NCBI GenBank assembly: GCA_964495575.1 | Contig: CAZBVS010000014.1 | Coordinates: 1 to 16,149 of the forward strand | DNA from: DATGCT01 sp964495575 | GTDB lineage: Bacteria > Patescibacteriota > Minisyncoccia > UBA6257 > GWB1-50-10 | Direction of reading: 5' to 3' | Length of the DNA stretch: 16,149 nt | Part shown: positions 6,113 to 11,304 of the stretch, piece by piece | How positions within the stretch are numbered: position 1 is the stretch's first letter | Layout of the letters: the number at the start of each line of letters is the position of its first letter | The notes under the pieces: model-generated | What the model was told of the DNA's origin: nothing | The model's database searches: none | What the model saw: the letters and a program-made list of their open reading frames with translations, nothing else | Position numbers and translations under genes: made by a program

Positions 6113-6697
6113 ATGAAGAAAGCTTTATTAATACTTATTTTAATATTAGTTGTTTTAGTAGTTAGTTATTTTTTGTTTTATAAAGAAATTGATGATGGGG
6201 TTAACAACCAAGGAAAAATGAAAGCAGTTATTTCAACAAATTTTGGTAATATTGAGTTAGAGTTGTTTTCTGAGTATGCTCCTAAAACGGTAGCTAATTT
6301 TAAGAAATTAGCGGAGGATGATTTTTATCAAAATACTAAGTTTCATAGGGTTATTAAGGGTTTTATGATTCAAGGAGGGGATCCTTTGAGTAAGGATAAT
6401 GATTTAAAGGAAAGATGGGGAACAGGTGGCCCAGGTTACACATTTGAAGATGAAATTCATGAAAAGAATTATAATATGTCAGGGACTATAGCGATGGCTA
6501 ACTCAGGGCCGGATACAAACGGAAGTCAGTTTTTTATAAACGTGAGTAATAATAATTTTCTTGATAAAAAGCATACTGTCTTTGGAGAAGTGGTAGAGGG
6601 AATGGATGTTGTAAGAAATATTGAGGAAGTGGATACGGATGAGGATGACAGGCCAATTGATGATGTGGTGGTAAGTAATGTAAAAATAGTCGATTAA
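6113..6697 (+). CDS. Membrane-anchored cyclophilin-type peptidyl-prolyl isomerase
   Basis: 194 residues. An N-terminal hydrophobic segment (about 4-22) is followed by a short linker and a cyclophilin domain (about 36-193). Signature motifs: FHRVIKGFMIQGGDP (77-91) with catalytic R79 and Q87, ANSGPDTNGSQFFI (129-142), and FLDKKHTVFGEV (149-160) with H154. F149 stands where human cyclophilin A has the cyclosporin-contacting Trp, as in many bacterial forms, so low cyclosporin sensitivity is expected. It catalyses cis-trans isomerisation at X-Pro bonds. The anchor has no obvious cleavage site, so the enzyme probably stays tethered to the outer face of the membrane, helping exported proteins fold. 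The next gene starts 19 bases downstream and probably shares its transcript. Confidence 0.95.
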   Translation: MKKALLILILILVVLVVSYFLFYKEIDDGVNNQGKMKAVISTNFGNIELELFSEYAPKTVANFKKLAEDDFYQNTKFHRVIKGFMIQGGDPLSKDNDLKERWGTGGPGYTFEDEIHEKNYNMSGTIAMANSGPDTNGSQFFINVSNNNFLDKKHTVFGEVVEGMDVVRNIEEVDTDEDDRPIDDVVVSNVKIVD

Positions 6698-6716
6698 GTA
6701 AATAATTAGAATTATT

Positions 6717-7121
6717 ATGAATAATAAATTAGTAATATTGTTAATATTGTTGGTAGCTGCGGTCGGGGTTTATTTAGTTATAACCGGAGATCAGGTAGGT
6801 GATGAAGTAGATAATAATGAACAGTCTCAGGTTAATGAAGAAGTGACCGATTACTCTTTTGTAGAGGAGGGAGTAATTGTTTATGGCAATCCTGGGATGG
6901 AAGAAGGCGTTTATCATCTTGTGTATGATAAACCGGGAGCTCCTGGGGCTAATGTAGAATTAGTTTTTCAGGATGATAGTGATTGTAAAATGGTAGAGAG
7001 TGGTGATTGTGGTTCTATTTTTGAGATTAAAGAGAAAAGAGTAAAGATCCAGGGTAATCCAGTAAGCGATGATCTTTCCGAAGGAGTAGTTGTGGGGATA
7101 TTGGAGTTAATAGAAGAGTAG
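6717..7121 (+). CDS. Small membrane-anchored hypothetical protein
   Basis: 134 residues. An N-terminal membrane segment (about 4-22), an acidic linker (about 25-48) and a C-terminal beta-rich domain (about 49-133) predicted to lie outside the cell. The domain has the motifs VIVYGNPGM and VYDKPGAPG, two cysteines (C90 and C98) that could form a disulfide, and a hydrophobic closing strand (EGVVVGILELI). I do not recognise a family. It follows the anchored cyclophilin by 19 bases and ends at a strong terminator, so the two are probably one transcript; a link in extracytoplasmic folding is only suggested by that. There is no Shine-Dalgarno. Confidence 0.8.
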   Translation: MNNKLVILLILLVAAVGVYLVITGDQVGDEVDNNEQSQVNEEVTDYSFVEEGVIVYGNPGMEEGVYHLVYDKPGAPGANVELVFQDDSDCKMVESGDCGSIFEIKEKRVKIQGNPVSDDLSEGVVVGILELIEE

Positions 7122-7142
7122 GTTTTATTTGAGACTTTTAAG

Positions 7143-7170
7143 ACAGAGTACCTTTGGGTACTCTGTTTTT
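7143..7170 (+). terminator. Intrinsic terminator after the cyclophilin operon
   Basis: A perfect 10-bp stem (ACAGAGTACC, 7143-7152, with GGTACTCTGT, 7157-7166) around loop TTTG ends in five T's (7166-7170). Confidence 0.92.
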
Positions 7171-7227
7171 AGTTGATTTTTAATTTAATATCTTTTATGT
7201 TTTAAATGGTAATTTTGAAAATAATAT

Positions 7228-7234
7228 AAGGAGG
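7228..7234 (+). promoter_or_regulatory. Strong Shine-Dalgarno site of the CoaD-like gene
   Basis: AAGGAGG lies 6 nt before the ATG at 7241. It is the only full consensus ribosome binding site in the window and fixes this start. No promoter in 7171-7227 is convincing. Confidence 0.85.
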
Positions 7235-7240
7235 TTTGTT

Positions 7241-7711
7241 ATGGTTAACGCAATTTATCCGGGAACCTTTGATCCGGTAAACTTAATTAATTTGGAAACG
7301 ATTTCTTTTTGTTTGGATGTTTTTGATAATTTTTTAATCGCTATAATTCATAATGGAGAATCAAGGTTTACAGAGATTGAAAGGGTAAGCATGTTAGAAG
7401 ATGCAATAGAGAATAGAGGATTGGATTATGAAGAGGAGATTAAAATTTGTTGTAATATTCCAAGGTTAGTTGAGGAAGAAAATGTCTCAGTTATTATTGA
7501 AGATGTCTACCTTTCTGAGTCTGTGAATAAGTTAGTGAATGATAGCTTGTATAACAAGATTAATAATTCAGAGGTGAGGACTTTTTTTGTTGGGCCTACG
7601 CTTAATTATTTACAGGTAAACGAGAATTTAATTAATCGCTTGTTGAACGAGAAGAAGTTTAATGGCCTGAAGAAAGTTGTTCCGGAGTCGGTAATTCATT
7701 ATTTGAATTAA
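7241..7711 (+). CDS. CoaD-like nucleotidyltransferase-fold protein with a degenerate active site
   Basis: 156 residues, the usual length of phosphopantetheine adenylyltransferase (CoaD), which joins ATP and 4'-phosphopantetheine to dephospho-CoA. The N-terminus AIYPGTFDP (4-12) matches CoaD, and the rest aligns along its length: FTEIERVSMLEDAI (43-56) with the family's FSxEERVxLLxxA, FFVGPTLNYLQVNENLINRL (115-134) with the FLxPSxxxxxxSSSLVRE region, and VVPESV near the end. The catalytic (H/T)xGH motif, however, is NLIN (14-17), so the key His is lost. The VRGLR motif appears as IIEDVYL, losing its Arg, and the substrate-binding Lys near residue 40 and the SSS motif are gone. It is probably a pseudoenzyme with a binding or regulatory role, or an enzyme of changed function. 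The frame is intact, so it is not decaying. Confidence 0.78.
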   Translation: MVNAIYPGTFDPVNLINLETISFCLDVFDNFLIAIIHNGESRFTEIERVSMLEDAIENRGLDYEEEIKICCNIPRLVEEENVSVIIEDVYLSESVNKLVNDSLYNKINNSEVRTFFVGPTLNYLQVNENLINRLLNEKKFNGLKKVVPESVIHYLN

Positions 7712-7719
7712 TTTTTATA

Positions 7720-7754
7720 AAAGCTCCATGTGTCTATAAGGTACATGGAGCTTT
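7720..7754 (+). terminator. Hairpin terminator after the CoaD-like gene
   Basis: A perfect 12-bp stem (AAAGCTCCATGT, 7720-7731, with ACATGGAGCTTT, 7743-7754) has an 11-nt loop. Only the three T's within the stem end it, so it may be weak or partly bidirectional. It occupies the place where a -35 for the next gene would be. Confidence 0.75.
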
Positions 7755-7755
7755 A

Positions 7756-7764
7756 TGCTATAAT
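7756..7764 (+). promoter_or_regulatory. Extended -10 promoter of the DUF2177 gene, leaderless
   Basis: TGCTATAAT (7756-7764) is a perfect TGnTATAAT. The ATG at 7771 is exactly 6 nt downstream, with no Shine-Dalgarno, predicting a leaderless mRNA. Confidence 0.82.
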
Positions 7765-7770
7765 TGAGTT

Positions 7771-8178
7771 ATGAGTCTTTATTTAAAAATATTTTTAATA
7801 ATTTTACCGATATATTTATTGATAGATTTTATCTGGTTAGGGGTTATCATGAAGGGGTTTTATAATAATCAGTTTAGATCTTTAAATGAAGGGGGCGTTT
7901 TGATGAAAAACTGGTTTGTTGCTTTGTTTGTTTATGTTTTAATACCGGCAGGGATTATATTTTTTGTGATGCCAAAGATTTCTGGTTTCGGGTTAAGTAA
8001 TTTTTTGTTGGGAGGATTGTATGGTTTGATTGTGTACGGTGTTTATGATTTTACCAACTATGCAACACTTGCTGACTGGGGTTTGAAGATAACAGTTGTA
8101 GATACGCTTTGGGGAGTTTTTGTTTGTGGCTTTCTATCTTATTTGTTGCCTTATGTTCTGCGTTTTCTAGGTTATTAG
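7771..8178 (+). CDS. DUF2177 family integral membrane protein
   Basis: 135 residues with four predicted membrane segments (about 5-25, 48-67, 77-96, 108-130). Recognised by family motifs: DFIWLG (19-24) followed by a FY (30-31), and YDFTNYATLADW (92-103) followed by VVDTLWG (109-115). The function of DUF2177 proteins is not known; the conserved Asp, Trp and Asn residues near membrane ends suggest a transport or enzymatic site, but this is speculation. The gene stands alone with its own promoter and a bidirectional terminator shared with rpmA on the other strand. Confidence 0.9.
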   Translation: MSLYLKIFLIILPIYLLIDFIWLGVIMKGFYNNQFRSLNEGGVLMKNWFVALFVYVLIPAGIIFFVMPKISGFGLSNFLLGGLYGLIVYGVYDFTNYATLADWGLKITVVDTLWGVFVCGFLSYLLPYVLRFLGY

Positions 8179-8200
8179 TGACTTTAATTAAATGAATTAA

Positions 8201-8238
8201 AAAACCGCCTGATATTATCAGGCGGTTTTATTTTTTTT
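8201..8238. terminator. Bidirectional terminator between the DUF2177 gene and rpmA
   Basis: A 13-bp perfect stem (AAAACCGCCTGAT, 8201-8213, with ATCAGGCGGTTTT, 8217-8229) has T-rich sequence after it on the plus strand (8226-8238) and A's before it, which form a T-tract on the minus strand. It serves both converging genes. Confidence 0.92.
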
Positions 8239-8250
8239 GTTTAAAAAAGT

Positions 8251-8523
8251 TTATTTTACGCTAACCACGTTTATTTTTCTTTTTTTGCCGTCGTAGGTTT
8301 TTTTACGTTTTTTACTAAAAGTCACCTCTCCTTCTTTGATGGCATAAAGGGTGTCATCCTTACCTCTTTTTACGTTTTCCCCGGCATAGAATTTTGAACC
8401 TCTTTGTCTAACGATTATATCGCCTGGTTTGGCATTTTGGCCACCAAAAAGCTTAACGCCTAAGCGTTTTGATTCCGAGTCATAGCTTCCTTTATATCCT
8501 CCTTTTTGTTTTACGTGTGCCAT
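8251..8523 (-). CDS. rpmA: 50S ribosomal protein bL27
   Basis: 90 residues, normal length. The N-terminus MAHVKQKGG and the following DSESKRLGVKLFGGQ (15-29) are the bL27 signature, with GDIIVRQRGSKFYAGENV (34-51) after it. In the ribosome the flexible N-terminal tail reaches the peptidyl-transferase centre; here it starts directly with MAH, lacking the cleaved extension of Firmicutes. The tail VTFSKKRKKTYDGKKRKIN is strongly basic, as expected for rRNA binding. rpmA usually follows rplU (bL21); here it is alone, with its own promoter and terminator and no rplU in the window. Confidence 0.97.
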   Translation of the reverse strand: MAHVKQKGGYKGSYDSESKRLGVKLFGGQNAKPGDIIVRQRGSKFYAGENVKRGKDDTLYAIKEGEVTFSKKRKKTYDGKKRKINVVSVK

Positions 8524-8557
8524 TTGTTTTTAGCTTTTTTATTTTACAACGGTTAAA

Positions 8558-8586
8558 ATGATATACAATGAGAGAGTAAAAGTCAA
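8558..8586 (-). promoter_or_regulatory. Promoter of rpmA
   Basis: On the minus strand, TTGACT (8586-8581) and TATCAT (8563-8558) are spaced 17 bp, placing the start near 8551 and leaving a leader of about 27 nt. It overlaps the possible plus-strand promoter of the 43-residue ORF. Confidence 0.8.
8559..8567 (+). promoter_or_regulatory. Possible extended -10 for the 43-aa membrane ORF
   Basis: TGATATACA (8559-8567) resembles TGnTATAAT with the final two bases changed. It overlaps the -10 of rpmA on the other strand, so the two promoters would compete. Start near 8575, leader about 20 nt. Confidence 0.4.
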
Positions 8587-8594
8587 CTTAATTT

Positions 8595-8726
8595 ATGATA
8601 AATAAAAAATTTTGGTTGGTTATAATTGTTTTAATAATTGTTGCCTTGTCAGGGTTTGCGGCAGGCTGGTTAACGGCTCGTGAATCAGACACGGCACCTA
8701 TTATAATAGAGAGGTGTTCAGAATAA
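8595..8726 (+). CDS. 43-residue single-span membrane microprotein
   Basis: ATG at 8595, stop TAA at 8724-8726. The product starts MINKKFWLVIIV, has one strong membrane helix (about 6-26) flanked by positive K4-K5, and ends in a short tail with an APIIIERCSE terminus. The tail would lie outside, with one Cys (C41). It resembles the N-terminal membrane anchor of larger exported proteins, so it could be a remnant or a free-standing small protein. The frame opens just downstream of the divergent rpmA promoter and closes one base before the end of the convergent 71-aa gene, which suggests selection for tight packing. No family is recognised. Confidence 0.55.
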   Translation: MINKKFWLVIIVLIIVALSGFAAGWLTARESDTAPIIIERCSE

Positions 8727-8727
8727 G

Positions 8728-8943
8728 TTATTTTTTGAGAACTTTTTTCTTGAAGTTGGGGTGGTCTACTATTAATTCGCTGAATACCGCGAATGGAAGA
8801 GCTACCAGAAAAGCGATTAAGATGGTTTTACCTGTTATTTTAGCTCCGGTAGATAGAGTTATGGCTATAAGATCTTCTACAATACCAAATATTAGGCCGA
8901 CTACGAAAAACTCGACTAATCTGATTATGTTTTTTCTTTTCAT
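8728..8943 (-). CDS. 71-residue two-span membrane protein
   Basis: MKRKNIIRLVEFF at the N-terminus leads into a helix (about 9-30, containing GLIFGIVEDLIAITL), a short loop (STGAKITGK) and a second helix (about 40-59, LIAFLVALPFAVFSELIVDH) with a basic tail. Both helices carry acidic residues (E23, D24 and E56, D60) at similar depth, suggesting a functional polar site. The pattern recalls small membrane proteins of archaea and Patescibacteria without a known function. A plus-strand ORF covers the same region, but its product is rich in basic and polar residues and looks like a shadow. A TATAAT lies 23 nt upstream. Confidence 0.75.
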   Translation of the reverse strand: MKRKNIIRLVEFFVVGLIFGIVEDLIAITLSTGAKITGKTILIAFLVALPFAVFSELIVDHPNFKKKVLKK

Positions 8944-8966
8944 ATTAATTTTTATTTTATATCTTA

Positions 8967-8972
8967 ATTATA
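8967..8972 (-). promoter_or_regulatory. -10 box for the 71-aa membrane protein gene
   Basis: On the minus strand a perfect TATAAT (8972-8967) preceded by TTG lies 23 nt before the ATG. No -35 at 16-18 bp is convincing. It diverges from the pyrG promoter. Confidence 0.55.
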
Positions 8973-9008
8973 CAATAAAAGCTATTAATTTATAGGAATT
9001 TTTTTGTG

Positions 9009-9017
9009 TGATATAAT
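9009..9017 (+). promoter_or_regulatory. Extended -10 promoter of pyrG
   Basis: TGATATAAT (9009-9017) matches TGnTATAAT. Transcription should start near 9024, giving about 37 nt of U-rich leader before the pyrG ATG at 9061 with no Shine-Dalgarno. It diverges from the minus-strand promoter at 8967-8972. Confidence 0.78.
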
Positions 9018-9025
9018 TATTTCAA

Positions 9026-9064
9026 ATGGGTCGGATAAAATTTTATTATTTTTTTAAAAAATGA
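9026..9064 (+). CDS. Possible 12-codon leader ORF overlapping the pyrG start
   Basis: ATG at 9026 begins at or next to the expected transcription start and encodes MGRIKFYYFFKK. Its TGA (9062-9064) overlaps the pyrG ATG (9061-9063) as ATGA, the usual form of stop-start coupling. The leader lacks a Shine-Dalgarno, so it would be read as a leaderless ORF and hand ribosomes to pyrG, which also lacks one. It is too short to be sure and could arise by chance. Confidence 0.35.
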   Translation: MGRIKFYYFFKK

Positions 9065-10749
9065 GAGATACAAAATATATATTTGTGGTTGGAGGAGTTA
9101 TGTCCGGAGTCGGAAAAGGAATAGCTTCTTCTTCGATTGGGAGATTGTTAAAGTCGAGAGGATTTTCGGTTTCAGCGATAAAGGTTGATCCATATGTGAA
9201 TGTTGATGCAGGAACTATGAACCCCACCGAGCATGGTGAGGTTTTTGTTTTGGACGATGGAACAGAGTGTGATATGGATATGGGGAATTATGAGAGGTTT
9301 TTGGAAAGAGATTTTGATGAGGGAAATTATATGACAACAGGAAGTGTTTATCTTTCTGTAATTAATAAAGAGAGAGATTTGGAGTACGAAGGAAAATGTG
9401 TAGGGGTGGTACCGGATATACCAAAGGCAATTATTTCTAAAATTAAAAAAGCAGGAGAAAAAGATGAGGCTGATTTTGTGATTACGGAGATTGGAGGGAC
9501 GTTAGGCGAGTACCAGAACGTTCTTTTCCTTGAGGCTATTCGGATGTTGAAGTTGGATAAACCGGATAACGTGATTACTATGATGGTGAGTTTTCTTCCT
9601 TTTCAGACTAAAGGAGGGGGAGAGTTAAAGACTAAACCAACTCAGCATGCCGTGAGAGATATGAATTATACAGGCTTACACCCTGATTTTATTATCGCAA
9701 GAGCAAGAACAGAGATTGATGAGAAAAGAAAAGAAAAAATTTCCTTTCATTGTAATATTGAGAAGGAACATGTTGTTTCAGCGCCGGATGTAGAGAGTAT
9801 ATATGATATTCCGGTTAATTTTGAGAAGTATGGTTTAACAGATCAGATTTTGAAAAAGTTTGGGATGAAGGAGAAAGATAAGGATTTAACGGAGTGGAAG
9901 GAGTTTGCAAAAAAGTATCATGAGGCAGAAGAGGAACTAGTTATTGGGATAGTAGGGAAGTATTTTGCTTCTGGTGACTTTGTGTTGAGCGATTCCTATG
10001 TTTCGGTGATAGAAGCTATTAAACACGCCGCATATCGAGAGAATAAGAAACCGGTGATAGAGTGGTTGCATTCGGAAGATTTTGAAGGAAAAGGAAAGGT
10101 TAAAGAGTTAGAGAGAATTAAGGAGTGTGATGGGGTAATAGTCCCGGGAGGGTTTGGTTCAAGGGGGATTGAAGGGAAAATAAATGTGATAGAGTATGCT
10201 CGGAAGAATAAGATTCCTTTTCTCGGTTTATGTTACGGGATGCAGCTTATGTTAGTAGAGTATGCTCGTAATGTTTGTGGTCTTGAGGGAGCTCATACTA
10301 CGGAGATTAATCTAGATACTGATTATCCGGTGGTTGATTTAATGCCGGAGCAGAATGAAGTTATGAAAGAGGGAAGGTATGGGGCTACTATGCGGTTGGG
10401 GGCGTATCCAGCTGTTTTGAAGCCGGGGACAACGGCGTATGAGGCTTATGAAAGTGTGGATTGGTTTATGGATAATGATGAGTATGATTTAGATGACGAT
10501 CATGAGTTGATTTCTGAGAGGCATCGTCATCGTTATGAGGTAAATCCAAAGTATATAGATGATTTTGAGGAAGAGGGTTTGATTTTTTCAGGGTTTTCAC
10601 CTGATGAGAAGTTAATGGAGATTGCTGAATTATCTCAAAAAGAACATCCATTTTTTGTGGCTAGTCAGTTTCATCCGGAGTTTAAGTCTCATCCTTTGAA
10701 TCCTCACCCATTATTCTTGGAGTTTGTAAAAAATGCGGTTGTGGAATAA
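9061..10749 (+). CDS. pyrG: CTP synthase (glutamine-hydrolysing)
   Basis: 562 residues. Makes CTP from UTP, ATP and glutamine in the cytoplasm. The N-terminal amidoligase domain (about 1-270) has the P-loop GGVMSGVGKGI (11-21), the metal-binding D72 region (DDGTECDMDMGNYERF) and E143 (TEIGGTLGE). The C-terminal class I glutaminase domain (about 293-560) has the oxyanion PGGFGSRG (362-369), nucleophile C391 (GLCYGMQ), and H538 and E540 in QFHPEF; ERHRHRYEVN (486-495) is also conserved. Between MRLGA (444-448) and ERHRHR there are 37 residues, about 16 more than in the E. coli enzyme as I recall it; the extra part is highly acidic (about 465-481). The enzyme is otherwise complete. It is transcribed from its own promoter and stands alone. 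Confidence 0.97.
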   Translation: MRDTKYIFVVGGVMSGVGKGIASSSIGRLLKSRGFSVSAIKVDPYVNVDAGTMNPTEHGEVFVLDDGTECDMDMGNYERFLERDFDEGNYMTTGSVYLSVINKERDLEYEGKCVGVVPDIPKAIISKIKKAGEKDEADFVITEIGGTLGEYQNVLFLEAIRMLKLDKPDNVITMMVSFLPFQTKGGGELKTKPTQHAVRDMNYTGLHPDFIIARARTEIDEKRKEKISFHCNIEKEHVVSAPDVESIYDIPVNFEKYGLTDQILKKFGMKEKDKDLTEWKEFAKKYHEAEEELVIGIVGKYFASGDFVLSDSYVSVIEAIKHAAYRENKKPVIEWLHSEDFEGKGKVKELERIKECDGVIVPGGFGSRGIEGKINVIEYARKNKIPFLGLCYGMQLMLVEYARNVCGLEGAHTTEINLDTDYPVVDLMPEQNEVMKEGRYGATMRLGAYPAVLKPGTTAYEAYESVDWFMDNDEYDLDDDHELISERHRHRYEVNPKYIDDFEEEGLIFSGFSPDEKLMEIAELSQKEHPFFVASQFHPEFKSHPLNPHPLFLEFVKNAVVE

Positions 10750-10833
10750 TGAGGTTGTTTATTCTTTAAATAGTGGTTAGTATATGTTAGAGAAGGGTGA
10801 AAGGTCGTATTGTTTGATTAATTAATAAAAATT

Positions 10834-11205
10834 ATGGGAAAGAAATTATTTTATTTAATACTTGCCGTAATTGTATTAGTTGGTTTGTATTATCTGATTG
10901 GTCCAAGTAAGCAGGTAGATAAGGGGCCTACCCCTGGTGACGATCTTCCTATTGAGGAAGAGTATGAGAACAAGATTGTGTATACCACAGATACTGAGCT
11001 AGACTTTGGTCCTTTTGAGGCTGATTGTGAAGCAAGAGAAGGAGTGTTTAACGAATGTGGAACAACTTGTGCGCCTGATGCTGATATGTGTGCTCAGGTT
11101 TGTGCATACACTTGTGATCTTTCGGGTAGTGCTGAAGATGCTAACTCTACAAGCACAGAAGATGCTACTCCTACGGAAGGAAGTACTAGTATTGACATGG
11201 AGTAA
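10834..11205 (+). CDS. Membrane-anchored cysteine-rich small protein
   Basis: 123 residues. An N-terminal membrane segment (about 4-22), a Pro/acidic linker (about 24-46), then a cysteine cluster at 65, 75, 79, 86, 90 and 94 (spacing C-x9-C-x3-C-x6-C-x3-C-x3-C) and a low-complexity Ser/Thr/Glu tail (about 97-123). Six cysteines outside the membrane suggest three disulfides or, less likely, a metal site. The motif CEAREGVFNECG followed by CAQVCAYTC is like small cysteine-rich domains of CPR proteins, but I cannot assign a family or function. The 84 bases upstream show no clear promoter. A terminator follows. Confidence 0.82.
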   Translation: MGKKLFYLILAVIVLVGLYYLIGPSKQVDKGPTPGDDLPIEEEYENKIVYTTDTELDFGPFEADCEAREGVFNECGTTCAPDADMCAQVCAYTCDLSGSAEDANSTSTEDATPTEGSTSIDME

Positions 11206-11223
11206 AAATTTTGTTAACCGTTT

Positions 11224-11251
11224 AAGCCCTCTGCTTTTAGCAGAGGGTTTT
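11224..11251 (+). terminator. Intrinsic terminator after the cysteine-rich gene
   Basis: An 8-bp perfect GC-rich stem (CCCTCTGC, 11227-11234, with GCAGAGGG, 11240-11247), extended by AAG/TTT pairs with one G-U, closes loop TTTTA and runs into T's (11248-11251). Confidence 0.9.
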
Positions 11252-11267
11252 AGGTTTTTATTGGGGT

Positions 11268-11295
11268 TTGCATATTTTATTTAAAAAGTTATTAT
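11268..11295 (+). promoter_or_regulatory. Probable promoter of the MacAB-like operon
   Basis: TTGCAT (11268-11273) and TATTAT (11290-11295) have a 16-bp spacer, placing the start near 11302, three bases before the ATG. The purine run AGGGG just before the ATG is too close to act as a normal Shine-Dalgarno, so the mRNA may be effectively leaderless. Confidence 0.6.
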
Positions 11296-11304
11296 ATAGG
11301 GGAT

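Noticed and set aside
8714..8995. 93-codon plus-strand ORF
   Set aside because: It is antisense to the 71-aa membrane gene, has a poorer composition and overlaps the end of the 43-aa ORF. The minus-strand frame has cleaner membrane helices and a -10 box.
10750..10833. Possible small RNA or promoter between pyrG and the cysteine-rich gene
   Set aside because: The 84 bases hold AT-rich sequence with partial -10-like hexamers but no consistent spacing or hairpin.
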